From: Acetobacter ghanensis
Lineage (GTDB): Bacteria; Pseudomonadota; Alphaproteobacteria; Acetobacterales; Acetobacteraceae
Length of the DNA: 64,000 nt
Assembly (NCBI RefSeq): GCF_001499675.1
Contig: NZ_LN609302.1
Coordinates: 2,327,896-2,391,895 of the forward strand
Direction: 5' to 3'
Shown in pieces: positions 1-9,072 of this stretch. The notes below the pieces were generated by a model. It searched no databases. It worked only from the letters and a program-made list of their open reading frames with translations, and was not told the origin of the DNA. The first letter of the stretch is position 1. Every line of letters starts with the position of its first letter. The position numbers and the translations under genes were made by a program.

Positions 1-334
1 GGTAGGGCACGGTTACACATTTGCCCTGCTGGTCGAACGCCCAGCCATGATAACAGCACTTTACGCACCCTTTATCGTCCACAACGCCTTTGCTCAGCGG
101 GACCTGACGGTGGGCGCAACGGTCTTCCAGCGCGTAAACCGGGCCATATTCAGGGCGTATCAGCGCAATGGGGTGGCCTGCAAAGCGCGCGGCAAATGCT
201 TTGCCCGGACGCACCTTTCTGGACCATGCCACAGGGTACCAGAAGTTGGGGTCAACATCGATCTGCCTCAGATCATAACGGGGGGCATTAGCCCCATCCG
301 TCGGCTGCTCCGTAGCTGTTGTTGCCTGTTGCAT
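1..334 (-). CDS. Rieske [2Fe-2S] oxygenase, N-terminal part (truncated by window edge)
   Basis: The gene starts at 334 on the minus strand and runs off the left edge, so only about 111 N-terminal residues are visible. A GAGGTG ribosome site lies 5 bases before the ATG. The visible part is a Rieske domain: Cys73-x-His75, then Cys93-x2-His96, the four ligands of a [2Fe-2S] cluster, preceded by an FWYPVAWS motif typical of ring-hydroxylating oxygenase alpha subunits and related mononuclear iron monooxygenases. Such enzymes pass electrons from a reductase through the Rieske cluster to a catalytic non-haem iron in the C-terminal domain, which lies outside the window. The substrate cannot be told from this fragment. 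The intergenic stretch of about 160 bases to pabC should hold its promoter. Confidence 0.8.
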   Translation of the reverse strand, partial: MQQATTATEQPTDGANAPRYDLRQIDVDPNFWYPVAWSRKVRPGKAFAARFAGHPIALIRPEYGPVYALEDRCAHRQVPLSKGVVDDKGCVKCCYHGWAFDQQGKCVTVPY

Positions 335-492
335 GGTGTCACCTCATCAGAATACCACAGACCGGCTCTTCCGATGCACATCATTCCGGCCTGAAAAGGA
401 CGGCGCACGATTGAGCATTCTACCCGGTCAGCACAAGCCCTTATCGTCGCATGTCTGCCCTCCAGACGAAAAGGACATAGATCAAACGTGTT

Positions 493-1299
493 CTATTCAA
501 TCTGCCGCAAACCACGCTCCAGCAGACTGGTTGTCGGTGCATCCTCCGGCAGTTCGTGCCCATCCAGCATCTGCACCACTCTGAGCGAGAGTGAATTGAC
601 GAGCCACACCCCACGCGCCTCATGCAGGTCGGCCGGGCTGAGCGTTGCCTCACGCACAAGGTTCCGCTCCAGCAAGATCTGGCGGGCGGTGCCTGCCAGA
701 GCACCATCCGCCACTGGGGGCGTCACCACACCATTTTGCGTTGCAACCAGCAGATTACTAATGGTGCTTTCCGCCACCCGCCCCTGTGTATTGAGCAAAA
801 GCGCATCCTGCGCCCCGGCACGCTGCGCCTCCTGCCGAGCCAGAATACCGGGCAGGTAATTCAGGCTTTTGATGTAAGATAGGGGGGATTGCTCATCCCG
901 CCGGATCAGACGGCTGGTGACAACTTTTACATGAGAGACCGAAAACGCCCCCGGCACTGCCGTCAACAACACGGTGGGGTGAGCATGGGTGGGCGGCAAC
1001 ACCCCCCGTGGCCCCTGCCCCCGCGCCACGCTTAACCGCAACACGGCATCGTCCAGCCCACAGACGGTCAGCAGGGACTGCGCCGCATCGCGCACTGTGT
1101 CCGCTGTTGGCAAGGGCAGGTCCAACACCTTTCCGCCAGCCTCCAGCCGCGCCATATGCCGTGGCAGATTGACTATCTGCCCATCCACCGCGCGCATGGT
1201 CTCAAACAGCCCATCCCCTAGCGTAAACCCTCTATCCGCCGGACTTATGCGGGCCTCATCCTGCGCGCAGACTGCACCATCAAGCCAGACAAACGTCAT
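493..1299 (-). CDS. pabC: Aminodeoxychorismate lyase (class IV PLP aminotransferase fold)
   Basis: A 268-residue class IV PLP enzyme. The likely PLP lysine is Lys144 in the segment SYIKSLNYLPG, with the fold signature RVAESTISNLL around residues 174-184. Within this family, D-amino acid transaminases, branched-chain aminotransferases and 4-amino-4-deoxychorismate lyases are hard to separate by sequence. Context decides: the gene directly follows pabB on the same strand, and in the restored pabB frame the pabB stop overlaps this start codon as ATGA. I infer that it removes pyruvate from aminodeoxychorismate to give p-aminobenzoate for folate synthesis. No pabA glutaminase gene is seen nearby. 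Confidence 0.85.
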   Translation of the reverse strand: MTFVWLDGAVCAQDEARISPADRGFTLGDGLFETMRAVDGQIVNLPRHMARLEAGGKVLDLPLPTADTVRDAAQSLLTVCGLDDAVLRLSVARGQGPRGVLPPTHAHPTVLLTAVPGAFSVSHVKVVTSRLIRRDEQSPLSYIKSLNYLPGILARQEAQRAGAQDALLLNTQGRVAESTISNLLVATQNGVVTPPVADGALAGTARQILLERNLVREATLSPADLHEARGVWLVNSLSLRVVQMLDGHELPEDAPTTSLLERGLRQIE

Positions 1300-1327
1300 A
1301 TCCCCTCCGCAAAGGCTGCAAATGGCG

Positions 1328-2674
1328 CTAATTTAAGCCGCATTTCCTCATACTCCCTGCCAGGGTCAGACAGAATGGTAATACCCCCCCCGTACCCAAC
1401 TGCAGTTGCCCCGCGTGAGCGACAAAACTGCGAATAACGACCGAGCTATCCATCCGCCCATCCACACCAATACAGAAAACGGTCCCGCAGTATGCTCCGC
1501 GGGGCGCGACTTCCAGTGCGTCAATAATCTCCATAGCCCGGTGTTTAGGCGCGCCAGTTACCGAACCGGGCGGCAAAGCCGCCAGCAGCAGATCGAACAC
1601 ATCTTTACCCGGCAGCAGGTGCCCCCGCACCTCGGAAACAAGGTGATGCACGTGTGCAAACCGCTCCACCGCCCACAATTCCGGCACATTAACGCTGCCA
1701 ATACGGGCAACCTGCCCAATGTCATGGCGCATGAGGTCCACAATCATCAGATTTTCGGCGCGTTCTTTTTCGTCCTGAGCCAGTTGCTGCGCTAGAGACA
1801 GGTCCTCGCCCTCGGTCCTGCCTCGCGGGGCTGTGCCTTTTATGGGGCGCGTTGCGATGTGCCCATTGCAGTCCACCTGCAAAAAACGCTCAGGTGAACA
1901 GGAAAGAAGAGAAAAATCCTCCCCGCAAGATAAATATGCCCCAAACGGAGCAGGTGCGACCTGCCGCAGTCTACGGTACAAGCTCGCAGCCCCAACGCCT
2001 GCGGGCAAATTTGCACTATGCTGACAGGTGATGTTCACCTGAAAAATATCGCCCTGTGCTATATAGTTTTTCGCACACGCAACAGAATCGCAATAACCAG
2101 ATCGGGGCTGGTCTGCTTGCAGGCGGAATGGCTTTACAGCAGGCATGGGTTGCTCATCCTGCGGTAGGGCGGACCATGCCGTCAGCGCTCTCTCCTGCAC
2201 CTGCTGGGAGTTTATTCCCTCCCCATCCAGACCAGCCAGAACAACACACCGCTTTTCACGGTCCCACACATAGGCGTGGTCATAAAAAGCCGCAGCGAAT
2301 ATAGGCTCGTGATCATCTGCATGGCGAGAAGGAATAGCCTGCACCTTTAAGCCAAATGCGTAACTGGCCAACCCGACCCAACCACCGCAAAATGGCACAT
2401 CGCCTTCTGGCAACGCTTGTGCAAACCCCTGTAGTGTTTTGCGCAGGAGGCCCAATGTCTGCTCTGGTGTACCCAATGCAACAGGCACACCATCAAGCTC
2501 CGCCCTGTTTGCAAAAACATGTAGGATATGCCGTGGTTTTTGGCAGAATATCCGCCACCGGTTGCGCCCGTCCAGCGTCCCACCGCTATCCAGAAAAGCA
2601 CACCACGGCGCGTGCCCCCACATTGCCAGAACCGTATCCGGCTCCCGCCATGCAAGTGCGTGCGTCCACGCCAC
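1328..2674 (-). CDS. pabB: Aminodeoxychorismate synthase component I, 3' end frameshifted
   Basis: The open frame gives 448 residues starting at a GTG four bases after the dnaE stop. The chorismate-binding domain is clear: NYIAQGDIFQVN near residue 203, the PIKGTAPRG motif with Lys279 (PabB-type active-site lysine), and PPGSVTGAPK near 368. The enzyme transfers ammonia to chorismate to form aminodeoxychorismate. The last 20 or so residues are abnormal: after LQLGTGG the frame reads VLPFC and ends. The switch falls at a run of eight C on the plus strand (1384-1391). One more base there gives the family ending GGGITILSDP...EYEEMRLKL, a 459-residue protein (span 1296-2674) and an ATGA overlap with pabC. 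A sequencing indel is likeliest; a true mutation is possible. Confidence 0.9.
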   Translation of the reverse strand: MAWTHALAWREPDTVLAMWGHAPWCAFLDSGGTLDGRNRWRIFCQKPRHILHVFANRAELDGVPVALGTPEQTLGLLRKTLQGFAQALPEGDVPFCGGWVGLASYAFGLKVQAIPSRHADDHEPIFAAAFYDHAYVWDREKRCVVLAGLDGEGINSQQVQERALTAWSALPQDEQPMPAVKPFRLQADQPRSGYCDSVACAKNYIAQGDIFQVNITCQHSANLPAGVGAASLYRRLRQVAPAPFGAYLSCGEDFSLLSCSPERFLQVDCNGHIATRPIKGTAPRGRTEGEDLSLAQQLAQDEKERAENLMIVDLMRHDIGQVARIGSVNVPELWAVERFAHVHHLVSEVRGHLLPGKDVFDLLLAALPPGSVTGAPKHRAMEIIDALEVAPRGAYCGTVFCIGVDGRMDSSVVIRSFVAHAGQLQLGTGGVLPFCLTLAGSMRKCGLN

Positions 2675-2677
2675 GGG

Positions 2678-5600
2678 TCAGACCTGCTCCACGCGAGAAA
2701 TACCGACCAGTGTCCGCAGTTTTTGCCCAAGTAGAGGCGTCACCTTGTATCCCCCACGCAGACGGATTTCCACATCACAGCTTTCGGCCACACCGGGCAA
2801 CAGAACAATTCGGCCTGCGCCCCCCTTCTGCTCGCTCAACACGGTTTGCAAGGCTGGCAATGCGTCTTCCTTTTCCAGCCATATCCGCATTTCGCTCTGC
2901 CCTTGGGCGGCGGCCTGTTCCAGTTCAACAATATCCGATGCAGTTATGCGCATGGCCTCGCCTTCCAGCTTCAGCTCAGCCGTAACCAGCACAGCACGCC
3001 CCGCTACCAGACTTTCGCGCACACGGCCCAGCACTTCGGAAAACACGGTGACTTCACACCCACCCGTGGCATCGGACAGGCGTACCCATGCCATTTTGTT
3101 CCCCGTGCGGGTCGGACGCTCCTTGCGGTCCACAACGCATCCGGCAATTTTAACACGGCCTACCCCAGCCTCTGCCGCAGCTAGCAGTTGAGAAGACCGG
3201 ACGACCCCCAACTTACGCAGAACCGGGCCGTAGGAATCCAGCGGGTGGGCTGTCATATGGAAACCGATAGCCTCTGCTTCCATCGCCAGTTTTTCAAACT
3301 CTGGCCAATCCGGTCCATCGGCCAGACGCAGGGGTTCCTTCTCTCCCCCTCCGCCAAACAGACCAATCTGGCCAGAAGCGGCTTCCTGCGCCTGACTATG
3401 GGCACGACGCAGGAGCGCATCCGCAGAATGGAAGACACGGGCACGGTTTTTATCCAGACACTCAAATGCGCCAGCCTTGGCCAGATTTTCCACCTGCATA
3501 CGGTTGATGTGTTTGGGGTCTATCCGCGTGGCGAAGTCCGCCAGATCGGTAAAAGGTTTGTCACCCCGCGTTGCCACCAGAGCTTCCATGGCGCTGAAAC
3601 CGACTTTTTTTATAGCCGCCAGCGCGTAACGGATGCCGTATTTGCCATCGGGCATGACCTCGACGGAAAAATCTGCCTCCGACCGGTTAATGTCTGGCGG
3701 CAGCACGGCTATGCCCATACGCTCCGCTTCCTGCCGCAGGGCGGCCAGTTTTTCCGTCCGTTCCCGCGCGAGCGACATACATGCCGCAAGGAAGGCCACA
3801 GGGTGGTTGGCCTTCATCCACGCGGTCTGGTAGGAGACAAAAGCGTAAGCTGCAGCGTGGGATTTGTTAAACCCGTAATCCGCAAACTTGGCCATGAGGT
3901 CAAACACCTCTACGGCCTTGTCGTGGTCTATGCCGCGCCCGGTCGCGCCTTTGGTAAATATCTCGCGCTGGTGGTCCATTTCCGCACGGATCTTTTTACC
4001 CATGGCACGGCGGAGCAGGTCGGCCCCGCCCAGACTGTAGCCCGCCATCTTCTGGGCAATCTGCATAACCTGTTCCTGATAGACCATAATGCCGTAGGTC
4101 TCTTCAAGAATATCGCGGATTTCCTCATGCGGCGGCTCCCACGCCTCACCATGTTTCCGTCGGCAGTAATCGGGAATATTGGCCATGGGACCCGGGCGAT
4201 ACAGAGCCACGGCGGCAATAAGGTCTTCCAGCCGGGTTGGACGCATCTGCTTGAGAACATCCCGCATACCCGCGCCTTCAAACTGGAAGACGCCAGCCGT
4301 ATCCCCCCGGCTGAGCATGTCGTATGTTGGGCCGTCATTTAAGGGTATGGTTGCCAGATCCACCTCCTGACCCATCTTGCGAATAAAATCCACACCACGT
4401 TTCAGAATAGTCAGAGTGGTCAGGCCCAGAAAGTCGAACTTGACCAGACCGGCCTGCTCAACAAACTTCATGTTATACTGGGTGACCAGTGTATCGCTCT
4501 TGGGGTCTCGGTACAGCGGCACCAGTTCCACCAGAGGCCGGTCCCCGATCACCACACCGGCGGCGTGAGTACTGGCGTGGCGGAACAGTCCTTCCAACTG
4601 CTGCGCAATTTCTAGCAGTCTGCGCAATGCCTCGTCGTTATCGCGCATTTCCTGCAATTTAGGTTCGCCTGCTATGGCTTCCTTAAGTGTTACAGGCTTG
4701 GCAGGGTTATTGGGAATAAGCTCGGCCACACGGTTGACCATACCGTAAGGCAAGCCCAGCACACGCCCCACGTCGCGCACGGCGGCACGGGCCTGCAACT
4801 TACCAAAGGTAATAATCTGCGCCACACGGTCTGCCCCGTATTCACGCCGCACATAAGCAATAACCTCGTCTCGCCGGTCCTGACAGAAGTCGATATCAAA
4901 GTCAGGCATGGACACGCGTTCGGGGTTCAGGAACCGTTCGAACAGCAGGTTGAAGGGAATGGGGTCAATGTCCGTGATGGTCAGCGCCCATGCGGCCAGC
5001 GAGCCTGCACCCGAACCACGCCCCGGCCCCACGGGAATATCATGCGCCTTGGCCCACTGGATAAAGTCGGCCACGATCATGAAGTAGCCGGGGAACCCCA
5101 TTTTGGAGATAATATCCAGTTCGAATGTCAGCCGCTCGCGGTAACGCGTCTGCGTTGCCTCATCCAGTGTCATGGTGGACATACGGCGCTCCAGCCCTTC
5201 CCACGCCATGGCGCGCAGGGTCTGGTCCTCCGTCGCGCCCTCACGCACTTTGGGGCAGACGGGCAGCAGGGGTTTGCGCGTTTCCACCTTAATGGCGCAG
5301 CGGCGAGCAATTTCGAGCGTATTGTCACACGCATCGGGCAGATCCGCGAACAAGGCGCGCATCATTTCCGGCGGTTTAAACCAATGCTCCGGGGTAACGC
5401 GAAAACGGTCTTTTTCCGCCATTGTACGGCCCTGAGCAATACAGACCAGCGCATCATGCGCCTCGTACATTTCGGGCTTGGGGAAAAAACATTCGTTGGT
5501 TGCAACAAGGGGAAGGCCAAACTGGTCGGCCAGCGCCAGCACACCCGGTTCCACGGCTTTTTCCATCGCCAGACCGTGGCGATGCAACTCCACAATCAGC

Positions 5601-6097
5601 CGGTCGCCAAAGGCCTCCTGCATCTGGGCCAGCCAGCGCGTGGCCTCATCCTTCTGCCCTTCCGCCAGCATCTGAAAAACCGGACCGCGCGAACCGCCGG
5701 TCAGCAGCAGCAGCCCCTCCGCCCGCTCGCACAATACATCCAGACTAACAAACGGGTCCGAGGGGTCGGATGTCTTGAACCCTTCGGATGAAAGGAACTG
5801 AAGGTTAGCCAGCCCTACCTCATTCTGCGCCAGAAGAACGACCGGTTCGGCCGGTGCTCCGGGCTTGTCACTCCGGGCGGGCAGGCCAATCTGGCTGCCA
5901 ATAATGGGCTGGATGCCACTTTTTGTGCAGTACTGCGAAAATTCAAGCGCACCGAACAGATTACCCGAATCGGCAATAGCCACGGCAGGCATCCGCATTT
6001 CCTGCGCCAGAGAGACAATTTCCGGCACCCGGATAGCACCCTGACTGAGCGAATAGGCAGAGTGCACACGAAGATGAACAAAATCAGCGTAGGACAT
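2678..6097 (-). CDS. dnaE: DNA polymerase III subunit alpha
   Basis: A full-length 1139-residue replicative polymerase subunit. The N-terminus is a PHP domain (FVHLRVHSAYSLSQGAI, residues 6-22), followed by the C-family polymerase palm with GPGRGSGAGSLAAW and the catalytic PDFDIDFCQDRRDEV acidic motif, then the fingers segment GVVIGDRPLVELVPL and a C-terminal OB fold (VKIAGCVVDRKERPTRTGNKMAW) used for single-stranded DNA contact. It is the main chromosomal replicase. Length is normal for DnaE1 and no break is seen. It is the first gene of a minus-strand run with pabB and pabC: pabB starts almost at its stop codon, so they are probably co-transcribed. Confidence 0.98.
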   Translation of the reverse strand: MSYADFVHLRVHSAYSLSQGAIRVPEIVSLAQEMRMPAVAIADSGNLFGALEFSQYCTKSGIQPIIGSQIGLPARSDKPGAPAEPVVLLAQNEVGLANLQFLSSEGFKTSDPSDPFVSLDVLCERAEGLLLLTGGSRGPVFQMLAEGQKDEATRWLAQMQEAFGDRLIVELHRHGLAMEKAVEPGVLALADQFGLPLVATNECFFPKPEMYEAHDALVCIAQGRTMAEKDRFRVTPEHWFKPPEMMRALFADLPDACDNTLEIARRCAIKVETRKPLLPVCPKVREGATEDQTLRAMAWEGLERRMSTMTLDEATQTRYRERLTFELDIISKMGFPGYFMIVADFIQWAKAHDIPVGPGRGSGAGSLAAWALTITDIDPIPFNLLFERFLNPERVSMPDFDIDFCQDRRDEVIAYVRREYGADRVAQIITFGKLQARAAVRDVGRVLGLPYGMVNRVAELIPNNPAKPVTLKEAIAGEPKLQEMRDNDEALRRLLEIAQQLEGLFRHASTHAAGVVIGDRPLVELVPLYRDPKSDTLVTQYNMKFVEQAGLVKFDFLGLTTLTILKRGVDFIRKMGQEVDLATIPLNDGPTYDMLSRGDTAGVFQFEGAGMRDVLKQMRPTRLEDLIAAVALYRPGPMANIPDYCRRKHGEAWEPPHEEIRDILEETYGIMVYQEQVMQIAQKMAGYSLGGADLLRRAMGKKIRAEMDHQREIFTKGATGRGIDHDKAVEVFDLMAKFADYGFNKSHAAAYAFVSYQTAWMKANHPVAFLAACMSLARERTEKLAALRQEAERMGIAVLPPDINRSEADFSVEVMPDGKYGIRYALAAIKKVGFSAMEALVATRGDKPFTDLADFATRIDPKHINRMQVENLAKAGAFECLDKNRARVFHSADALLRRAHSQAQEAASGQIGLFGGGGEKEPLRLADGPDWPEFEKLAMEAEAIGFHMTAHPLDSYGPVLRKLGVVRSSQLLAAAEAGVGRVKIAGCVVDRKERPTRTGNKMAWVRLSDATGGCEVTVFSEVLGRVRESLVAGRAVLVTAELKLEGEAMRITASDIVELEQAAAQGQSEMRIWLEKEDALPALQTVLSEQKGGAGRIVLLPGVAESCDVEIRLRGGYKVTPLLGQKLRTLVGISRVEQV

Positions 6098-6289
6098 GCG
6101 CCCTCTATAGCACAGCCAGCCCCCCTCTCCACCGATTGTCGTGACTTTAATCCTACCTGTTCCTACCCCCTGCCCGACCGGTTAGTTCCCTGCGGCTGGA
6201 ACCCTGCGGCAAACGGCACTAGACTAGGGCTTTCCCTCCCTTTTGGGGCGCTCATCCCCCAGATGACCATCTGCTTTTCAGGATATTTC

Positions 6290-7129
6290 ATGCGGATTAT
6301 CAGATCCAGAACAGAACTGGCCGAACAGGTCGCCCAATGGCGCAAGGCGGGCGAAACCATTGGTACAGTGCCCACCATGGGTTCGCTCCACAATGGCCAC
6401 CTTACTCTTGTCAACGCGCTGGACGGCAAGGCCACACGCCGAATTGTGACCATTTTTGTCAACCCGATCCAGTTCAACAATGCAGCAGACTTTCAGCTTT
6501 ACCCGCGTGGGTTGGAAGCCGATGCCGCCCTGCTGGAAGCCACTGGCAAGGTTGATGTGCTGTATGCCCCTGATGAGACGGAAATGTACCCGCAGGGCTT
6601 TTCAACACGCATCATGGTTTCTGGCCTGGATAGCATGTTGTGCGGAGCAGACCGGCCCGGCCATTTTGATGGCGTTGCAACCGTGGTAACCAAGCTCCTG
6701 CTTCAGACCGGGGCAGACGTTGCCGCCTTTGGCGAGAAAGATTACCAGCAGCTCTGCCTGATCCGCCGCCTTGTGCGCGACCTTGACCTGCCGGTGAGCA
6801 TCACGCCCGTACCGACCGTGCGCGAGGCTGATGGTTTAGCCCTTTCCTCCCGCAATCGCAGGCTGACACCGCAACAGCGCGAACAGGCCGTTCACCTGCC
6901 AGAAGCCCTTAAAACATGCCTTGCTAACATGCAGAGTGGCAAAACAGTTGCAGACTGTCTGAAAATTTGCCGCGAGAGCCTGAAAAACCACGGCTTTAAC
7001 GTGCATTATCTCGAATTACGCACTGGCGATACGTTACAGGAAACCCATACCCCAACATCTGGCGCACGCCTGTTTGTTGCCGCAAGCTTGGGGGACATAC
7101 GCCTGATAGACAACATGCCAGTTGTGTAA
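6290..7129 (+). CDS. panC: Pantothenate synthetase
   Basis: The 279-residue product joins pantoate and beta-alanine with ATP to make pantothenate, the precursor of CoA. The open frame extends further upstream, but the family N-terminus (MRIIRSRTELAEQVAQW) starts at the ATG at 6290 with a CAGGA site just before it, so I chose that start. The ATP-binding HIGH-type motif appears as GSLHNGHLTLV (about residues 31-41), and the FVNPIQFN and GEKDYQQLCLIRRLV segments are typical of PanC. It is transcribed away from dnaE. No panB or panD is seen in the window, so this gene stands apart from the rest of the pathway. Confidence 0.96.
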   Translation: MRIIRSRTELAEQVAQWRKAGETIGTVPTMGSLHNGHLTLVNALDGKATRRIVTIFVNPIQFNNAADFQLYPRGLEADAALLEATGKVDVLYAPDETEMYPQGFSTRIMVSGLDSMLCGADRPGHFDGVATVVTKLLLQTGADVAAFGEKDYQQLCLIRRLVRDLDLPVSITPVPTVREADGLALSSRNRRLTPQQREQAVHLPEALKTCLANMQSGKTVADCLKICRESLKNHGFNVHYLELRTGDTLQETHTPTSGARLFVAASLGDIRLIDNMPVV

Positions 7130-7171
7130 ACATCTTTTATAAAACTGTTATTTTACACAAGGGAGACCATC

Positions 7172-7531
7172 ATGAGCATCACCCGCCTTGAACCGGAAGA
7201 ACGCCTAACCGGGGCTGTTATCCATAATGGCCTTGTTTATCTGGCTGGCCAGATTGCCGATGACGCCACATTAGATGCACAGGGGCAGATGGCGGATATT
7301 CTGCGCCAGGTCGATGCCCTTCTGACCAAAGCCGGAACAGATAAAAGCCGCCTGATTTCGGTTCAGATTTTTCTGGCCGACATGGCCGATATGGAAGGCA
7401 TGAACCGGGCATGGGACGCATGGCTGGACAGGAACAACAAGCCAGCCCGCGCCACAGTGGAGGCCAGACTGGCCGACCCGTCATGGAAGGTGGAACTGAC
7501 CGGCATTGCCGCCCTGCCCACCAAGGCCTAA
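7172..7531 (+). CDS. RidA/YjgF-family protein
   Basis: A 119-residue protein of the RidA (YjgF/YER057c/UK114) family. The usual blocks are present: NGLVYLAGQIADD near residue 18, then the PARATVEARL segment with the conserved arginine near residue 92, and VELTGIAAL at the end. RidA proper hydrolyses reactive enamine/imine intermediates made by PLP enzymes such as threonine dehydratase; other Rid subgroups are less well defined. A good GGGAGA ribosome site lies 8 bases before the ATG. It follows panC by 42 bases on the same strand and may share its transcript. I cannot assign the exact Rid subgroup. Confidence 0.85.
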   Translation: MSITRLEPEERLTGAVIHNGLVYLAGQIADDATLDAQGQMADILRQVDALLTKAGTDKSRLISVQIFLADMADMEGMNRAWDAWLDRNNKPARATVEARLADPSWKVELTGIAALPTKA

Positions 7532-7592
7532 CCGTATAAGCCGCATGTTATTCTGCCCGATTGGCCATGCCATACGGGCAGACCATGCACAC

Positions 7593-7613
7593 AAAAAACA
7601 GGCGAAAAGCCTG
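7593..7613 (-). terminator. Intrinsic terminator after tRNA-Asn
   Basis: Read on the minus strand this is CAGGC-TTTTC-GCCTG followed by TTTTTT, a compact stem-loop with a U run, about 40 bases downstream of tRNA-Asn. It also falls 60 bases downstream of the RidA gene on the other strand, but the T run is only on the minus strand, so it fits tRNA-Asn. Confidence 0.6.
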
Positions 7614-7655
7614 CGTCTATCGGAACAATCTTTGATTTTTTGAGGAGGAAGGTGG

Positions 7656-7731
7656 TGGCTCCCGAAGTAGGACTCGAACCTACGACCCAGCGATTAACAG
7701 TCGCTTGCTCTACCAACTGAGCTATTCGGGA
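7656..7731 (-). tRNA. tRNA-Asn (anticodon GUU)
   Basis: A 76-base cloverleaf on the minus strand. Acceptor arms TCCCGAA and TTCGGGA pair fully, with discriminator G and an encoded CCA (plus strand 7656-7658). The D arm is GCTC..GAGC, the anticodon stem AGCGA/TCGCT encloses the loop CTGTTAA (anticodon GTT), and the T arm contains GGTTCGAGTCC. The identity follows from the anticodon. Confidence 0.97.
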
Positions 7732-7823
7732 ACAATTATTTTTCAACCACTTAACAACGCTTTACGGCCCAACCTTATGTAAGGTTCAACCCTTCCGTGT
7801 TGTTGAATGGGTGTATAACGGCA

Positions 7824-7850
7824 ACCCTTTGAGGGTGCAAGACCCTTTTT
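7824..7850 (+). terminator. Small hairpin with T run and a competing upstream arm
   Basis: AGGGT (7832-7836) can pair with ACCCT (7842-7846), followed by a T run to 7850: a short terminator-like element. The same AGGGT could instead pair with an ACCCT just upstream (7824-7828). The stems are only 5 bp, so this is weak. The rest of the 257-base gap between tRNA-Asn and the next gene holds no gene I can support. Confidence 0.3.
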
Positions 7851-7988
7851 ATATTACAAAACGTTAATTATTCTACACCCACAAAGCGCCATGCCCCGTG
7901 CGGGCTAAAGGCCTGTTCTTTTCCGTTTTTTTTCATTTTCTGCCCCCTTAATCGGGACACCTCCGCCAACACCGTGTAAGTAAGGAGC

Positions 7989-9026
7989 ATGAGCGCACCT
8001 GTTTCCTCCCCAATTTCGCGCCGGGCCCTGCTATGGGGGGCCGGAGGGTGCGCAGTTGCGGGCGGCGTTGTTCTGCTTACCCGGCATCAGCACCCCCGTG
8101 CGCCACGCAAACAGCCCGATGGTGTTTACCGCAAGCTCAAGGTTGGCTGGCCGGAAGCCGCCATGTCCCCCGTGCTGGCCGCAGCACTGGAGAAGAACTT
8201 TTTTGCCCAGTACAATCTGGACGTGGACCCCCTGCCCAACATTCATAACGGACAGGACGCACTTACCGCGTTAATGCAGCAAAAAACCGCTTATGCGTTG
8301 GCTCCAGCCCTCACGTGGCTCCAGCATTTGCACGCGGGCCTGCCTGCACATCTGATTATGGGCGTACACTCCGGCAGCCGCCGCCTGCTGGTCCGCCGTA
8401 GTAGCGGCATTACACGGCTGGACCAGCTTATGGGCCGCACCATTGCAGTGCCCGACATGAATGCAGCGGACAAGCTGTTCTTCTGTATTATGATGCGGCG
8501 CAAGGGCATGGATGCGCTCAACAACATCAACTGGGTTGACCTGCCCTTACAGCAGATAGAGCAGGCCCTGCACGACCAGAAAATAGATGCTGTTGTCACG
8601 CATGATCCGGATGCGTGGATTTTGCTCCAGAACCATGCGGACCTGCTGTACGAACTGGTTGGCAGCGATACCGGGCATTACGCCGCACGCACCAGCCTTA
8701 TTCTGGGTGTTGCTGACGCCGCGCAGGAAAATGACCCCACAGCTGCCACAGCACTGGTGCTTGCCCTCCGTGATGCCTCGCTATGGGTGAACACCCACAG
8801 GGATGATGCCGCCACCCTAATTACCGACAACGCAGCAGACCTGCCTGCCACAAGCGCACGCAACATGCTCCGGAACGAGCCAGTCATCCACCCGCTTCTG
8901 GGCCGCAGCCTGCGAGAACAGATTGCGCAGTACTGTGATGAACTCCAGCTTGTAGGCATGATGGCGGATGGAGAAGATTCCGCCGCACTGGCCCGCCGCT
9001 ACACGCTGAACGTCCTGCACGACTAA
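7989..9026 (+). CDS. Tat-exported ABC transporter substrate-binding protein (SsuA/TauA/NMT1-like)
   Basis: A 345-residue periplasmic binding protein. The N-terminus has a twin-arginine signal, SRRALLWGAGG near residues 10-18 followed by a hydrophobic stretch, so export in folded form is likely. The body resembles the nitrate/sulfonate/taurine and NMT1/THI5-like group: VGWPEAAMSPVLAAALEKNFF near residue 48 and the IAVPDMNAADKLFF segment near 150. An AAGGAG site precedes the ATG by 3-4 bases. No permease or ATPase gene lies next to it: upstream is a tRNA on the other strand and downstream a DMT exporter on the other strand. It is therefore an orphan, serving a remote ABC transporter or acting as a sensor. 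The ligand is unknown. Confidence 0.75.
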   Translation: MSAPVSSPISRRALLWGAGGCAVAGGVVLLTRHQHPRAPRKQPDGVYRKLKVGWPEAAMSPVLAAALEKNFFAQYNLDVDPLPNIHNGQDALTALMQQKTAYALAPALTWLQHLHAGLPAHLIMGVHSGSRRLLVRRSSGITRLDQLMGRTIAVPDMNAADKLFFCIMMRRKGMDALNNINWVDLPLQQIEQALHDQKIDAVVTHDPDAWILLQNHADLLYELVGSDTGHYAARTSLILGVADAAQENDPTAATALVLALRDASLWVNTHRDDAATLITDNAADLPATSARNMLRNEPVIHPLLGRSLREQIAQYCDELQLVGMMADGEDSAALARRYTLNVLHD

Positions 9027-9072
9027 GGCCCGCGGTCCGCCCCAAAAGCCACGACACTCACAATGGTAGAGG

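Noticed and set aside
493..1299. pabC as a D-amino acid transaminase or branched-chain aminotransferase
   Set aside because: Sequence alone allows it, but the coupling to pabB makes aminodeoxychorismate lyase much more likely.
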